In this document: one piece after another, positions 46,442 through 59,600 of the stretch | Numbering within the stretch: position 1 is the stretch's first letter | Layout of the letters: every line of letters begins with the position of its first letter | NCBI RefSeq assembly: GCF_031877795.1 | Contig: NC_133932.1 | Span: 137,938,841-138,002,840, forward strand | DNA from: Strix aluco | Taxonomy: Eukaryota; Chordata; Aves; Strigiformes; Strigidae | DNA length: 64,000 bases | Direction of reading: 5' to 3' | Notes under the pieces: model-generated | Database searches by the model: none | What the model saw: the letters and a program-made list of their open reading frames with translations, nothing else | What the model was told of the DNA's origin: nothing | Position numbers and translations under genes: made by a program

Positions 46442-49118
46442 GCAGGGACTGCTGCAGCGCAGTTCCCCTCTCTCCCGCAGTCACCGTGGAGCTCCCATCT
46501 GCCACGTTTAAGCTGTTGCAGATGCTGAAACCCAAAGCGCGCTGGAGCCTTGTCACGTAACAGCGGCTCCTCTGATATTTTTCCAGGGCCTTCCTGGCCG
46601 CACGTCCTGCTGCTGGCTGACGGCCCAGACCAACATTTGGCACTTTCTTCCTTCTCCCGCAGCCGGATTCGTGCCCGGTCCTCAGCCCCTTCCCCGGGGC
46701 ATCTCCTCTGCTCCCGAGCCGGGCCCTGCCGTCAGCCACTCCACGGACTTTTCCTCTTCTGCCAGCTCAGCTCTGAAGCCCTGGGCACGCCCCTGCCCCG
46801 CCACACTCATGTCACCGCTCCATGTCCGGCCACGGCTCCTCCAGCCGGCGCAGCAGCCCCTCGCCTGGGCGGGGGACAGGGACGGGCCTGCACCCCTGGC
46901 CAGCGCCTGAAGGGAGGGCGAGGAGAGCCCAGCCTGCTGCGAGACACAGGGGCGACGTCCCCAAACACAGAGCCCCAGCAGGGCCCCAGCATCACATTTG
47001 CTTCCAAATGCCACGGTTTGGACGGCGATGGTTCCTTGAAAAGCTCCTCTGCTGCGCAGAGAAAGGTGAAGATAGGGCGAGCAGGTGACGTTATCCTTTC
47101 TGCTTCTCCCTAAGGCTTTCAGAAGGGCTCAGAGTAAAGACAATCTCCTTTCTCCCTCCAGTCCCCTCCTCCGTCGGGCCAGACCTTATCCTCAGTGACA
47201 CGGAGCAGGACGGCGTCACCTGAGAAACATTTTCTAGTGCTGCCAGGTGCAGCCCCAGGCTGGAGCAGAAGCCCCCGGCTGCTGCTGGGAGGGGACAGGG
47301 CAGGAGCCAAACCCCGTCCCAGCTCCAGCTGACATGTGTCACCTCCCTGTGCTCGGGGACAGGGACAACCTGGGCGGGCGATGCCGTTTGCAGGCTGCCC
47401 CAGGCGCACGCTGATGCTCGGAGGGGAAAAGGCTGACGTGGGGCGCGGGGACGGCGCGGCGACGGTGTGACGGCTGCTCCCCGCTGCCCACGGACCCCGC
47501 TCGGACGGACTGGGGCGGCCGGTCCCAGCAGGCAGCAGGTCTGGCAGCCAAGGGCCACCACTTGCCCACAGAGACCCCACGGGGCCATTGGGGAGCCAGA
47601 GCTCTGGGGGACGAGAGCGATTTCAGTGCTCAGGGGCGGTCAAAGAGCAAATCAAGGGTTAGGAGAAGGAGCAAAGGCCACAGCGAGGACTAAAGAAACC
47701 TCCTTACAGTCCCTTTCAGCCTGGCAGAGGGCTGGAGGGTGGCGAAGGGTGGGGGCACGCGACAGGCCAGGCTCCCCCGGCGGGGAGGACCCTGCTCCGA
47801 GCGAGCGGGGCAGGAGTCGCTCCCTCAGCCCGTCTCCGAACGCGGCTTAACAAAACCTGCCCGGCGCAGGGCGCGTCGCTGAGGTCTGCTGCTGTCAAAG
47901 GCGTGTTTGGTTCTAGAAACGCTCAGCATCCTTCTGAACTTCTTATCCTTCCTTCCAAGAACCAGCAGCTTCGCACTTAAAGAAACCGGAAAACATTTTA
48001 CAGGTTTCTTCTGTCTGAAAAATTCCCTCCTGATGAGTTTCACGTGGGCTTTCCCCCGCTGCGGGAAGAGTCCGTCGTGGTGTCAGCTCCCTGCCGGCCC
48101 CAGCTGCCCCGGCTCGCGGGTGGGGAGGCAGCGGAGCACATGCCGGCCCCGAGAGGGACCTGCAGCACCGTTTGGGCTGAAATGCGTGGCTGAAAGCGTT
48201 GCAGGCGCGCCAGTGATGGTTGGTTCTGTGCTGCATACAGACGGAGCCCTCCCGTGACGGGACAGCGTTTCTCCCACGGGTTGCAGCCTCTTCCTCGGAG
48301 AGCGTGGTCCCGAGACACCCCTGACAGAGCGAGGCGCTGTGACGGAGACGCTGGGCTCTTTAACAGCGGTTACATCGTTTTCCCATGGGCTCGCATGGGT
48401 GTGAATCCCCGTTCCTGGTCAGATTGCCGACGGAAAGCCTCGGCAGGGTGCGGGAATCCTGGGGGCAGCCCCGCAGCCCGGCAGCTGGCAGGACAGCGGA
48501 GGGGACCCGGGGGTGTCTGTCAGCTTTGCAGGTCCCAGGCTTGCGTGGAGCCACTCCAGGCACCAGAGATTCCTCCTGCCGTGGCTGCGGGCTCGCCGCC
48601 CCACGCAGCAGACCCACCGTCGGTCCGGCGTCGCTTTTCTCCCGGTTGATTTTCCCCTCTGCTGCCCTGAGCCTCCCCAGACCCCCGTGGCTCCCGCCGA
48701 GGAGGAGCCGCCCCCTCCCCGTGCCGTCCCCCCCGGCACAGCCGGTGCCACGTGGCCCCGTGGGGTGTCGGACCCGACCCCCGTGCCCCCCGCGCGGAGC
48801 CAGCTCTGACACGTTACGCTGCGGTCAGGGACTGCCCAGCCGCCAGCACGGGCCCTCTTGTCCCTGCCCATTGCTCGGCCCAGCGCTACACACCTTGTGT
48901 GGCTCCTGCCTGAGGGCGAAACCTTCCCGAGCCTCATCGATGTGTGGTTGTGCTGCGGGAGACGTTTCCCTCTCAGGATACAAGTGCACAGACCAGGACT
49001 TGTACCCAAAGCGTGGCTGACCGGTTTTATGGACTCTTCATCACACTGGTAACGAGGTGTTCTTCCAGGGGTGCTGAAGAGGGTTCCTAATTGCTTCCAT
49101 AGATAACAAAGTACCTCC
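46442..49118. other. Intergenic DNA, nothing recognised
   Basis: Mixed GC-rich sequence with no domain-bearing frame, RNA gene or clear repeat. In human, DNHD1 lies between TIMM10B and RRP8, but no dynein-heavy-chain-like exon was seen here. Confidence 0.4.
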
Positions 49119-50014
49119 ACAAGGGATCTGGATGATGGGATCAACGTATCCCGATGACGTTTGCTGATGGTGCCAGGCTGAGCGGGCCAGTGGACACTCC
49201 AGAAGGGAGAGCCACCCTGCAGGAAGACCTGGCTGGGCTGGAGGAGGGGGCTGACAAGAGCCCTCTGAAGTTCAGCAAGGCCAAATGGCAGGTCCTGCAC
49301 CTGGGAACACATCATCCAGGAGCGCAGCACAGGCTGGGCTCCACCCGGCTGGGGAAAGGGACCTCGGGGTCCTGGGGGACAACAAGCTCAGCAGGAGCGA
49401 CCAGGGTGCTGCTGCAGTGGCAAAGAAATCCAACGGGTGCTGGGCTACATCACCAAGGCATCACCAGCAGAGATAACAAAGTCATGATCCCACTCTGCTC
49501 AGTGCTGGCCAGGCCACACCTGAAATTCTGTGCTCAGTTTTGGTCCCTGCTGTGCAAAAAAGCTGTAGAGGCTGGAGAGGGTCCAGAGAGGAGCCACAAA
49601 GATGATCAAGGGACTGGGCAGCCACGTGAGGAAAGGCTGAGAGAACTGGGTTTGTTCAGCCTTGGGAAGAGATGGCTGAGGGGAGACCTTGCATCCGTGT
49701 CCCAGTACGTACCGGGTGGCTGCAGAGCAGCTGGAGACGCCTTTTGTACAAGGAGTCACACGGAAAAGACAAGGGGTGATGGGTCCAAGTCACTCCTGGG
49801 GAGATTCCGATCAGACACAAGAGGAACGTTTTTCACACTGAGAACAATCAGCCACTGGAATACTCTCCCCAGGGACGTGGCAGATCCCCCAGCACTGGGC
49901 ACTTTTAAGATTCAGCTGGACAGGGGGCGGGGCCATCTTGTCTAGACCACGCTTTCACCAAGAAGGGTTGGACCAGATGATCCTTGAGGTCCCTTCCAAT
50001 CGGGGGTTCTATGA
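49119..50014 (+). mobile_element. CR1 LINE 3' part
   Basis: About 0.9 kb of plus-strand CR1. It enters in the RT domain just before the catalytic box ('gatgacgtttgctgatggtg'), continues through 'ggctgggctggaggaggggg' and 'cccagtacgt', and ends in 'ttggaccagatgatccttga' and 'ttctatgat'. It belongs to a different subfamily from the 43-kb copy (the tail uses GGACCAGATGATC). Frames are broken. Confidence 0.92.
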
Positions 50015-50604
50015 TAAAGAGGAGTTGGAACCATTGCAGAGGTCTCTGACAAACTCCTCCACCAGGAAAGATGTGTTTTGCCCATAAACAATGTCACAGA
50101 AAATTAAACCAAGAGCGCTGGCATCTGCCCAGGCTTTCGAGCGTGTGTGTGGGACAGGAACTAAGAGGCTTTTCTTGAACTCTGTTCCTCTGCCACTGAC
50201 ATTTTGCAGCTGCCTTTGAAAAGGCGAAACGATCCAGAACAGTTTAAAACAGGGGCCCTGGTGATTTATATTATTTTGGAGAAATAATTTACCCTAGAGG
50301 TAAGCGGGCAGATTTGTTTGGCCACCTGCTGCCGAACCACTGGCTGCCACCAGCTGACGACGTGTCCCCGCGCCCTGCACAACCCTCGGGGGCTCGTGCA
50401 GCCCATCAGCGCCACGGGCACAAGCGCCCACGGGCCCCGGCGGCGCCGCTGGGGGGGGGTTATCGTGGCCATCCTCAACTCGTGACCCGCCCAGGGCTGC
50501 CAGAGCTCACCCTGCGGCTGGTTTCTTCCATCCTGGCGTCTGGAGCACAGCACGTCACGTCTCCCCGGGCTTTTGGCTCAGCGGATCCCGCGATAGCTGG
50601 GATC
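50015..50604. other. Intergenic DNA, nothing recognised
   Basis: No feature supported. Confidence 0.35.
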
Positions 50605-51050
50605 ACCGAGTCCTGCAGGTTGGAAAAGCCCCTTGGGATCATCGAGTCCAACCCTCAGCCCGACTCTACAAAGTTCTCCCCTACCCCACATCCCCCCACA
50701 GCTCATCCAAACGGCCCTTAAACACACCCAGGGATGGGGACTCCACCCCCTCCCTGGGCAGCCTATTCCACTCTCTGACCACTCTTGCTGGGAAACATTT
50801 TTTCCTCATGCCCAGTCTGAACCTCCCCTGTTGCAGTTTAAAGCCGTTCCCTCTTGTTCTGTCACTAATTCCCTGGGAGAAGAGACCAGCACCAACCTCT
50901 CTACAACGTCCTTTCAGGGAGCTGTAGAGAGTGATGAGGTCTCCCCTCACCTTCTCCTCCTCACACTGAACAGTCCCAGCTCCTTCCATCGCTCCTCACA
51001 GGGTTCACTCTCCCGGCCCTTCCCCAGCCCCGTTGCCCTCCTCCGTCAGC
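50605..51050 (-). mobile_element. CR1 LINE 3' fragment
   Basis: Reverse-complement CR1 tail nearly identical over long stretches to 15,491-15,731 and to the reverse of 13,471-13,845. Shared blocks include 'cgagtccaaccctcagccc', 'aaagccgttccctcttgtt' and 'gctgtagagagtgatgagg'. The close match suggests a comparatively young subfamily. Confidence 0.93.
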
Positions 51051-51134
51051 GCTGGGTTTCACCCCGAAGCTGCTTCCCACGCACACAACTGCAGTGTCCC
51101 CTCTCCAGCTCCCACAGCCGCACAGCTCCGCGGA

Positions 51135-51480
51135 GGGAGACCCTGCAACCCCCCCAGGCAACCTGTGCCGGGGCGTCACCATCCTCACACTAAAAACGCT
51201 GTTTAAATGGAACTTCTAACATATATATATTAATTTTTTTGTGCTCGTTGCTTCTTGTGCTTTCACTGGTTGCTACTGAGAAGAGTCTGGCTCTGTTTAC
51301 GCCTTCCCTTCTATTACACAAATTATTTATACGAATGGATGCGAACACCTCACGCCTTCTCCTCTCCAGGCCGAACAGTCCCAGCTCTCCCCCTTTCCTC
51401 AGAGCAGAGACGCCCTGGTCCCTGCGTCACCTCCTGCCCGGCACCGGGCTCTCTCCAGTGTGTCCATCTCTCTCGGCTGG
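51135..51480 (-). mobile_element. Older CR1 remnants
   Basis: Minus-strand CR1-like blocks 'aggcaacctgtgccggggc', 'caccatcctcacactaaaaa' and 'cttctcctctccaggccgaa' are spread over about 350 bp with a run of unrelated AT-rich sequence between them. Probably one degraded copy interrupted by other DNA. Confidence 0.6.
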
Positions 51481-53400
51481 ACAAACCATCTGCTCAGGAA
51501 AACGAGACGTGGCCTTTCTGCAGCTCCGGTCTCGGTCATTCCTGCAGAGGGCTCAGAGCTGGAACCTGGAAGCGTCGCGGGGCGGGGGCACAGGTGAACC
51601 CCTGCCGCGCCCCCAGAGGCCCTGCGAGCCCCTGCAGGCCTGCCCACGCGGGTTTACGTGTCTGGTGGCCACGTGCACCCACACACCCCTTCTACGAGCT
51701 GTTTTACTCGCCCCCCACCCCAACCAGGGGCCCCCCACCCTCTCAAGGCCCACAATTTGCTGTTCTACTCACACTTTTCTTGGAGTCATTTTGCTGGTCG
51801 ATGCTCGATGGGAGCCCCTGGGGCTTTCCGCATCCCGCCGGCACTCGGAGGGTGTTTGTGTGAAACGCCGAAAGGCTCCGAGCGCTGGCGAGGCAGAACT
51901 TCCCTCCCGCCCCCTTCCCTTGCCCTGTGGCATCAGGGATCGTGGCCTGGAAGGATCCACGTGGAAAGGGCAAACTCTGGGTTTTACGGGAGGCGCAGAG
52001 CGTGTGGGTGGGACGGTCCGAGGGGGGAATTTTCTGGGCGGTAGCACTTGGGTACAGGGGACGCAGCCGAAGGCACAGCGGGTCCGGGGGGGCTCCCCGT
52101 GCTCAGCGGCCGCACGCGGATGGTTCGTGCCCCACCAGCAGCTGCTCTCGCAGAGGCGACGGGTGCAGGAATGTGTTTGTGTGGAGGTTTGTGCGGAGGC
52201 TGAGCCAGCGCACGCACCTGTGGGCGACCGCCCCAACACCGGGGACGCTCCAGGTGACACCACGACGGCCAGTGCCTGAGGGCTTCACCTTTCCCAACCG
52301 GCTCATGACATGGAAGAGCTTCAAACTAGGTTCAAAGGGGGAAGGGATAAAACGGCATTTACTGGTGATAAGCTACGGGGTGGCACGGCCATGTACACAG
52401 GACGGAGCGTTCCCGAGGGCTGTCACTCTGCCCTGCCGTGCGCCTCGTCAGTGCGGGGGGGTGCGGGACCATCGCACGCTGGGGGAAAGGGAAGGCTGGG
52501 AACAGACGAGCTGCCGGCAGTGACAGCGAGCTGTCCTCGGCAGGCTGGGGATGGCACCGGGTCGCAGGCCACCCCGTCTGCCCGAGGACGGGGGACTCCC
52601 GAGATCCAGATGTGCACCCACAGCTCCGCAGCCCAGCGGAGACACCCCCAGCACGGTCCAGGGCTGGCAGGAGGAGCTGCTGGCAGCCCGGGGCTGTGCC
52701 GCGCTCTCCCATCCCCTCCGCCCCCCCCGCACACCCCGCAGGAGCAGCCCCGAGCAGGGCGGCAGCAGGACCTACAGACACAGGGACAATCTTCTCCCAC
52801 ACGGACAATCCCGGCCCAAGCCCTGACCCCGCCGGAGGAGCAGGGAAGGCTCCCGGCCCCACCGCACCAAGCGGAAAAGGTGCTGAGCCGCCGGCCAGGC
52901 CCAGGGCAGTGGCTGGAAGCCCCATGGCCGCTGCCAGCTGGTTTGCCCCTCCCTGGGCACAAGGGCAGCGCAGCCCGGGCCGCCTTCCCACCGCTCTGCC
53001 CCCGGCAGCCGCAGGAACTCCCCACCACGACACAGCCCCAGCGAGCTCAGGCCCTGTCCCATCTCCCTGCGTCCGGCCCCTTCCAGGTGCTGCCCCCAGC
53101 CCCGTCTGCTCCCCCGGGCTGGGTCAGAGCCACGCAGAAAAAACAAACCCTGTCTACTCCCAGCGCTGCTCCCCCCCAGCATGGGGGTTACACCATCCCA
53201 GGCCAGGATCAGGCCGTGCTGCCCGTGGTGCTGCCCCCCGAGATCTCCCCAGCGCCTCACGCCCGCGGCTGTGCCTGGGGGTCCCCGAGGTTGGCGACAC
53301 CGAGGAAAGCCCCTTCCCTCCCCCCCAGAGGGGACGGGCTGCAGCCACCAGCTGCTGCCCCGGAAGGGACAAGCCGGAGGAAGGGCAGGCCCCAGGTACA
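51481..53400. other. Intergenic GC-rich DNA downstream of the FBXW7-like gene
   Basis: Plus-strand frames of 350-380 codons occur but are proline/alanine rich, domain-free and partly antisense to the FBXW7-like 3'UTR. No gene supported. Confidence 0.45.
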
Positions 53401-53412
53401 GAAATAAATCGA

Positions 53413-53418
53413 TATATT
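53413..53418 (-). terminator. Weak candidate polyadenylation signal for the FBXW7-like gene
   Basis: AATATA variant signal on the minus strand about 215 bp after the stop codon, in an AT-rich patch. No canonical AATAAA is seen on this strand in the next kilobase, so this is only a candidate. Confidence 0.3.
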
Positions 53419-53633
53419 AGCGTGTACAAAACATGCTGCTTCCTCTGTACAGTGCCCCAGCCGGGCGCAGGCTCCCCCCGGGGAGGTCACACATATATAA
53501 ATAAGGCCCAGACGGCTGCAAACAGTATTTACAGCCCGCGGGGGGCTAGCGCCTGCTCTGGGACCAGCCCCACCAAGACCAGCTGCTAGGCCCAGCCCGC
53601 GGGATCCTCCAGCCCGGCCCGGCCAGGCCAGGC

Positions 53634-56600
53634 TCATTTCAGGTCCACATCGAAGTCCAGAACCAGCAGCTTGGTCTCCTCCGTGCCGTTGCGGCTGCCC
53701 ACGGCGCAGACCAGCTTGGTGTTGGAGGCGCGGATGCGCCACACCACGCCCCCGCTGCCCCCACTCTCCAGGGCCACCAGGTTGCGGACAAACTCGCCCG
53801 TCTTGAGGTCCCAGAGCTTGACGGTACCGTCATCCGAGCTGGTCACCACGAACTTGGAGCTGAACTGCAGGCAGGTGACGGCGCTCTGGTGCTTGCTGGG
53901 CCCTGGAAGCAGAAGGACCCGTCAGTCCTGCGCTCCCACCCCAACGTCCGGCTTCTCTGGAGCACCCGCCACTGGGCAGCGCCTGCCCTGCCCCTGCCCC
54001 TGCCCCACACCTGCCCGGCAGCTCCCAGCAGCACTGGGGTGGGAGCGGCTGCGTCCCGCGCTCACCCTGCAGCGTCTGCAGACACTGTCCCGTCTTGATG
54101 TCCCAGATCTTGACCGTGGAGTCGGCGTTGCCGGAGACCAGGATGTTGTCCCGTAACTCCATGCCGCTGGTCAGCGACTGATGCCCCATGAGGGTGTGCA
54201 GACAGTTTCCGCTCTCCACGTCCCACACTCGAATCGAGGTGTCCAGAGAGCCGCTGACGATGTGCGTCCCGTCAAACTGCCCGGGGAGACACGGCTCAGC
54301 GCGGAGCGCTCCGGGCAGGGCCTCAGGGGCTTGGGCACGGCGGAGGGACGTGCTCACGTACCCGCGGGCTAGTCGGGGCGCACGCGCGTTTGCCGGCACT
54401 GTCCCCCCCTCTGGGAGATGGACGTGGGGACGTCGGGGCAGAGCGCGGGAGGGAAGGGGGAGCCGGGTCTCACCTGCAGGGAGTAGACGCGATTGGTGTG
54501 TCCCTGCAGCGTGTGCGTGCAGCTCTCGCTCTCGGGGTCCCACACCTTCACCGTGTAGTCGTAGGCGCCGCTCACCACCTTGTGCCCGTCGTACTGCACG
54601 CAGCGCACGGCCGCCACGTGCCCCATCAGCACGTGCAGGCACTGCCCCGTCTCGATGTCCCAGAGGCGCAGTGTGGCATCCCGCGAGCCGCTCACCACCC
54701 TGCGGGCCAGGGCAGCGCGTCGACGCCGGGCCTCGCCCAAACGGGGTAACCCCGGACACTGCCCCAGGAGCGGCCCCGACTGTCCCCCCACACACACAGC
54801 GGCTCTCAGCGAGAGCTCTGACACCCCCGAGCCCGGAGCAGCCCCCAATCCCGCCCGTACCTGTTGCCGTGCAAGTGCATGCAGCGCACGGTGGAGGTGT
54901 GCCCGTACAGCGTGTGCACACACTCGCCCGTGTCTGCGTTCCACACTTTGAGCGTCCGGTCTGTGGAGCCGCTGATGACGACGCTGTCCCTCATCTGGGA
55001 CGACCACACGCCCCCGGTGTGGCCGACCAGCGTCTGCACGCACTGTGGGGAACAAGAGCCGGGTCTGGGGAAGGCCGAGCTTAGCGGGAGGGAAAAGCGA
55101 TGTGGGATTTCCTCTGGGTGAGGGACGGGCCAGCCCACCCCCTGCAGAGACCCTGGCCCCGCCGCAGGCTCCTCTCCACAGTCACAACCCCTCACTGTTC
55201 TACTCCCAGGTGAGTTCCTCACCCTCCCGGGCTCTGCAGGGTGCTCCACGCTTGCTGACTGCCCATGAAAGCGCACGCACGGCCAGCAATTCCCCTTTTG
55301 TTACTGCACCCACCGACCTGTAGCTAAAACTGTCCTTCCCTCTGCTCCTGCGGCCACGGGACCCACCTGACCCTCTCCCCATGGCAAACGCACCTCAAAG
55401 GTCACTGTTGCCTCTCACTCCTCCCCCTGCCCCTGCAGCCACTCGGCAGAGCAGCCCCGTGACGCGACCGGGGACAAGCGCTCACCTCCCCCGTGACGGC
55501 CGACCACACCTTGAGTGTGTTGTCGTCGGAGCCGCTGACGATGCGGTTGCCGCAGAACTGCAGGCAGGTGATGACGTGGTCGTCGTGTCCCTTCAGCACC
55601 TGGATGGAAAACACCACGTGTCAGTGGTGAGGTGAGGGCAGCCCGGCACAACTGCGGGCCTCAAACGCCTTCGAGAACGGTGGGGGAGCAGCAAGTGCCG
55701 AGGGGAGGAAGGAGAGGGCAGCGAGGGGGAAGAAGGACAATGGGGTCCCTGTAACACCCACCATTCCCTGCTGCTGCTCCACAGGGCAGCAGCAACAGCC
55801 AACTGGTGGCTACTGCTGGGGGACAGTGGGCTACCTGGGGACTATGGATGGGCCTTGTGGCTACTAAGTCCACACAAGCCATCGAGCTCAGAGCTGACGT
55901 TCTGTCCTAGGCCAAGAATGGGCCCACTGGCATGTTTAGGACCACCAGCTCCATTTTCCACACAGAAAAGCTGCACCAGCTGCCGCCTCCCCAGCATGGC
56001 GACGTGTGACGAGGGCAGCAGGGGCGGGCAGAGATCAGGCAGGGCAGGCAGGACCCCGCGGAACGGCCCAGCACGAGGGCAAGCGGCAGCTCGGTGTGAA
56101 AACCGAGCCCAGAGCCGCCTTCTGTGGCCACGTGTTAAACTTTCCTCAGGCAGGGGGACACAGGGTGGGTGTCCCCGTGGGCAGAGCGCTGCTCACGGGG
56201 TGCAGAGCCCAGGGTGTGGGGGTCTGGGAAGGGGCTGCCCGCTCTCTGCTGCTTCCACCCCGTCCCAGCTCCCCTCGCACAAAGCTCCAGAGTCCGGCTC
56301 TCAGCACGGACTCCTGAAAACACCCACCTTGGGGGCTTTAAGCTCCCCGCTGCGCCAGTTCATGTCAATTTTGTGCTGCCGCATGAAGGCAAATTTCCAG
56401 GGGCTGTACATGAAGCCAGGGCTGAGCAGGCGCCGCTTCCGCAGGTTCAAGGGCTCCTCGATGCCTGCGGGGGAAAACACAGCGGGATCACGGGGTCCTG
56501 CCCGTGCCCCGCGCAGCCCTGAGCTGCCGATCCCAGCCCGCGGAGGAGGGGGCTTTACCTTCCTCACGGCACTTCTCTCTCCAAAGCAGGTTATCTTCAG

Positions 56601-59600
56601 CCAAGACCCTCCAGTAGCGACAGGTCTGGGCGGCACGGAGCAGGTCCCGAGGCTCCAGGAACGAGAGGACATAGAGTGCCAGCTGCAGGGGCGGCAGCCG
56701 AGTCAGGCGCGGGCCCCCGTGGCCGGTAACGTACCCAGTGCCGGGGCCAGCCCGTCCTCGCCCTGCCCTCGCCTCACCTCCTTGGGCAGCAGGGAGATGA
56801 AGTCTCTCTGGAACTGGGGCTCAATCACCTGCATCATGTACTTGATCTGGGAGGGCTCGCAGCGATCGATGAGCTCATCCAGAGCCAGGAGCTTCTCTGG
56901 GCCGCTCCAGCGCTGAGGAGAGGGGATCAGTCCCTCCCCTGTGGCCCTGCGCAGCCCCCCGGCCCCTGCCCCGACCCCAGCGCGGGCTCCACAGGCCGGG
57001 GGGGCCGTGGGAACAGCGGGGGCTGCGCTGCCCGGAGCCCGGAGACCAGCCTGGGGGCTCTGAGTCCCTCCACTGGAACACGGGCTGCGTGACAGCGGAC
57101 AGAGCAACAGCGCTCCAGGACGAAGGGCAGCACGAGGGGGCTAATGCCACTTCTGCGTTCCTTTACTCGAGGCAAAACTCACTCAAAACCCACCGTGGGA
57201 CCCAAACCCGGCTGCGGCGGGTGTCACGCAGATGGGTTTCCCAGGGCTCAGCTCCCCTCCCGCGGCCCCGCAAACCCAAAGCTTCTGGGAGGCTGGCGCT
57301 GGGCGAGGGTCCCTGCCGGCCTACCTGGAAGGTGCGGAGCCAGTCCTGCAGCTCGGGCGGGGGGGCAACCGAGGGGATGCGGCGGCGCCGGGCCTGGCCC
57401 GCTTTGGCGTTGCGCAGGTCCCCGAAGGTGGTGGTGGGACTGGGCGTGCAGGGGCCCAGCGTCCTGGGGAGAGACCAAAGCGATGGTGAGACACGCCAAT
57501 GCCTCTCCGGGCGGTTCTCAGACACCGTCAGGCACCAGCTCGAGCCTCCCCCCAGCCAGCCCCCCCGTCGCTCCCACCGGCAGACGCAGCCCCTCAGCCC
57601 AGCGGAACAGCAGAACCGGGCGCCGGCCGGGGGCACCCCGAGGGCACGTGGACCGACCCCCAGCTCAGGCGGGACCAGCCGGGCGGCTTCTGCGTCCCGC
57701 TGAGGACGGAGACCCCGGGGCCTCAGCCAACGCCAGACGACTGAGGGGGGGAGTGGTGGAAGGAGCCCCCCCAGCCCGGGCCAGCCCACGGCGCCGAGCG
57801 CTCGCCTCACCTGCTGTACTCTGAGCCCTTGCACAGCTTCTTCCCGGGGGACAGGGCCCGGCCGTCCAGGCCGTGCTCCGACTTCCTCTTCATCTGCGGG
57901 GAGAAGGCAAGTCAGGGCGGGCGGCAGGGGGCCCACTGCGTGCTGGCTGGGCCACGGCTCTTCTGCCAGGAGCGACGGAGCAGGAGACCCAGGCTAGCCA
58001 GCCCCCGGGCCCAGGCTCACACTGCGGGGGCAAGCAGTGGCCACCCGAGCTCTAGAGCTGGCTAAGAGTTAAATTCTGTGGGGGAAAGGGAACCTGGTCC
58101 TTCCAAAGGGAATATTGGACCAAGTCAGGCAGAGAGCTGCACCGCGACAAAAGCGTGGCTGAGAAAAGCTGCCAGTAGCCCTGCTCGGCCCCGCTGCGGG
58201 CACGGCTCGGCAGGGAGCAGGCAGAGCTGTGGCCCGACCTCGGCACGGCAGCAGAGCGCACCGACACGGCTGCATCGAGGGAACCTACATCCCTCCAGCT
58301 CCGCACAAGAAGGGGAAGGTGGGGAGAGCAGGGTGGCCACCAGCCAGGGCTGGCAGGTGCCAGAAGGCGAGTGCGGGCCTCCCCAGCCCGGGCCGGGAGC
58401 GGGGGGCTCCTTCCCCCCAGGACCTGACCCGGGCGGCAGCCACAGCCCCCGCAGGCCTCCTGCAGGCCCCTGCCCGACCCCCCAGCGGCGTCCTGCTGCC
58501 CCAGTTCAGGCTCTGCCGGGGACTGGCACGGCCGGGGACTGCCAGCAGTGCTCAGACGGGCCAGGACGGTGCCGCCATCGCCAGCCCCCGCAGCCAGGCT
58601 GTGCTCAGCCGAGGGCCCCGGGGCTCCCTGGCGCATCCCGGGGTCCGCAGCAGCAGTGGCAGCCACACACCCCCCCTGCAGTCGGAGCCTGGAGTGTTAT
58701 GACAGCCCGTGGCCCGCTCTGGCCACAGCAAGCAGAGGGCAGCTGTAGGCTTCGAGGCCACCGGCCACCAGGACGGGACCACAGTGCCAGCGTCAGCTCG
58801 GGCCTCCTGGGGCCAAGCCCTGGCCTGGGGCCGTGCTCGCAGCAGCGTTACCTTGGGCCGAACGTGACGGAGGAGGCCGCCGTCCTCCGTCCGCTGCAGG
58901 TAGTCTATCCAGCGCTCCCCGATGGTGTAATAGAAGTAGACGTTGCTACCATCCTCCCCTTCCTCACTGTAGCAGCTCCCCTCTTCCTCTTCTTCCTCCT
59001 CCTCCTCCTCCTGCTCCCTGCAGACTGTGGAGCTGACCGGCTCCTGTGCCCCTCGCCCACTGGAGCCGTCGGCCTCAGGTCCTGACCCGGGGCTCCCCTT
59101 CCCAGAGCGCTCGGGCTCCCAGGGGCCTGAAACATCCTCCTCCTCCTCCTCAGCCACCGCCTACAACAGGGGGAGAGGGAGAGGCAGTGTCAGGCCTGCA
59201 GCTCTGCGCCCCAGCTCTCGGGGTGCCCGGGGCCACGCGGGGGAGCCGCCAGCTGCAGCAACGGCCCAGGGAGGGAAGAGGAGAGGGTGAGCTGAGCAGA
59301 GCCAGAGAGGGGAGCGGCACATGGAGCCGGGGCACTCTCTGGGGGGCCATGGGGCAGCCGCGGGGCAGCTGGTCACTCCCCAGCCCCAGAGGGAGCACAG
59401 CGTGCGGCGGCCGCCCCACGACCCGGCCGAAAGCGGCGCCGGACACCACCCCAGCTCCTCTCTGCGCCACCGGGAACAGCCCCCCGCAGCGCGGCGCCCG
59501 TGCCCAGGCGGGACCCCGCGTCAGAGGAGGCACATGGCAGCCTCCCACCCCGCGCCGAGGCCCCTTTGCCCTCCGGCGATGGCCAGGAACCTGCCGGCAC

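Noticed and set aside
46183-46560. Lysine/glycine-rich frames that look like a nuclear protein
   Set aside because: They are translations of the GGGGAAA polypurine tract.
52310-53589. Plus-strand frames of 365 and 383 codons below the FBXW7-like gene
   Set aside because: No domain, alanine/proline rich and partly antisense to the FBXW7-like 3'UTR, with no splice or start support.
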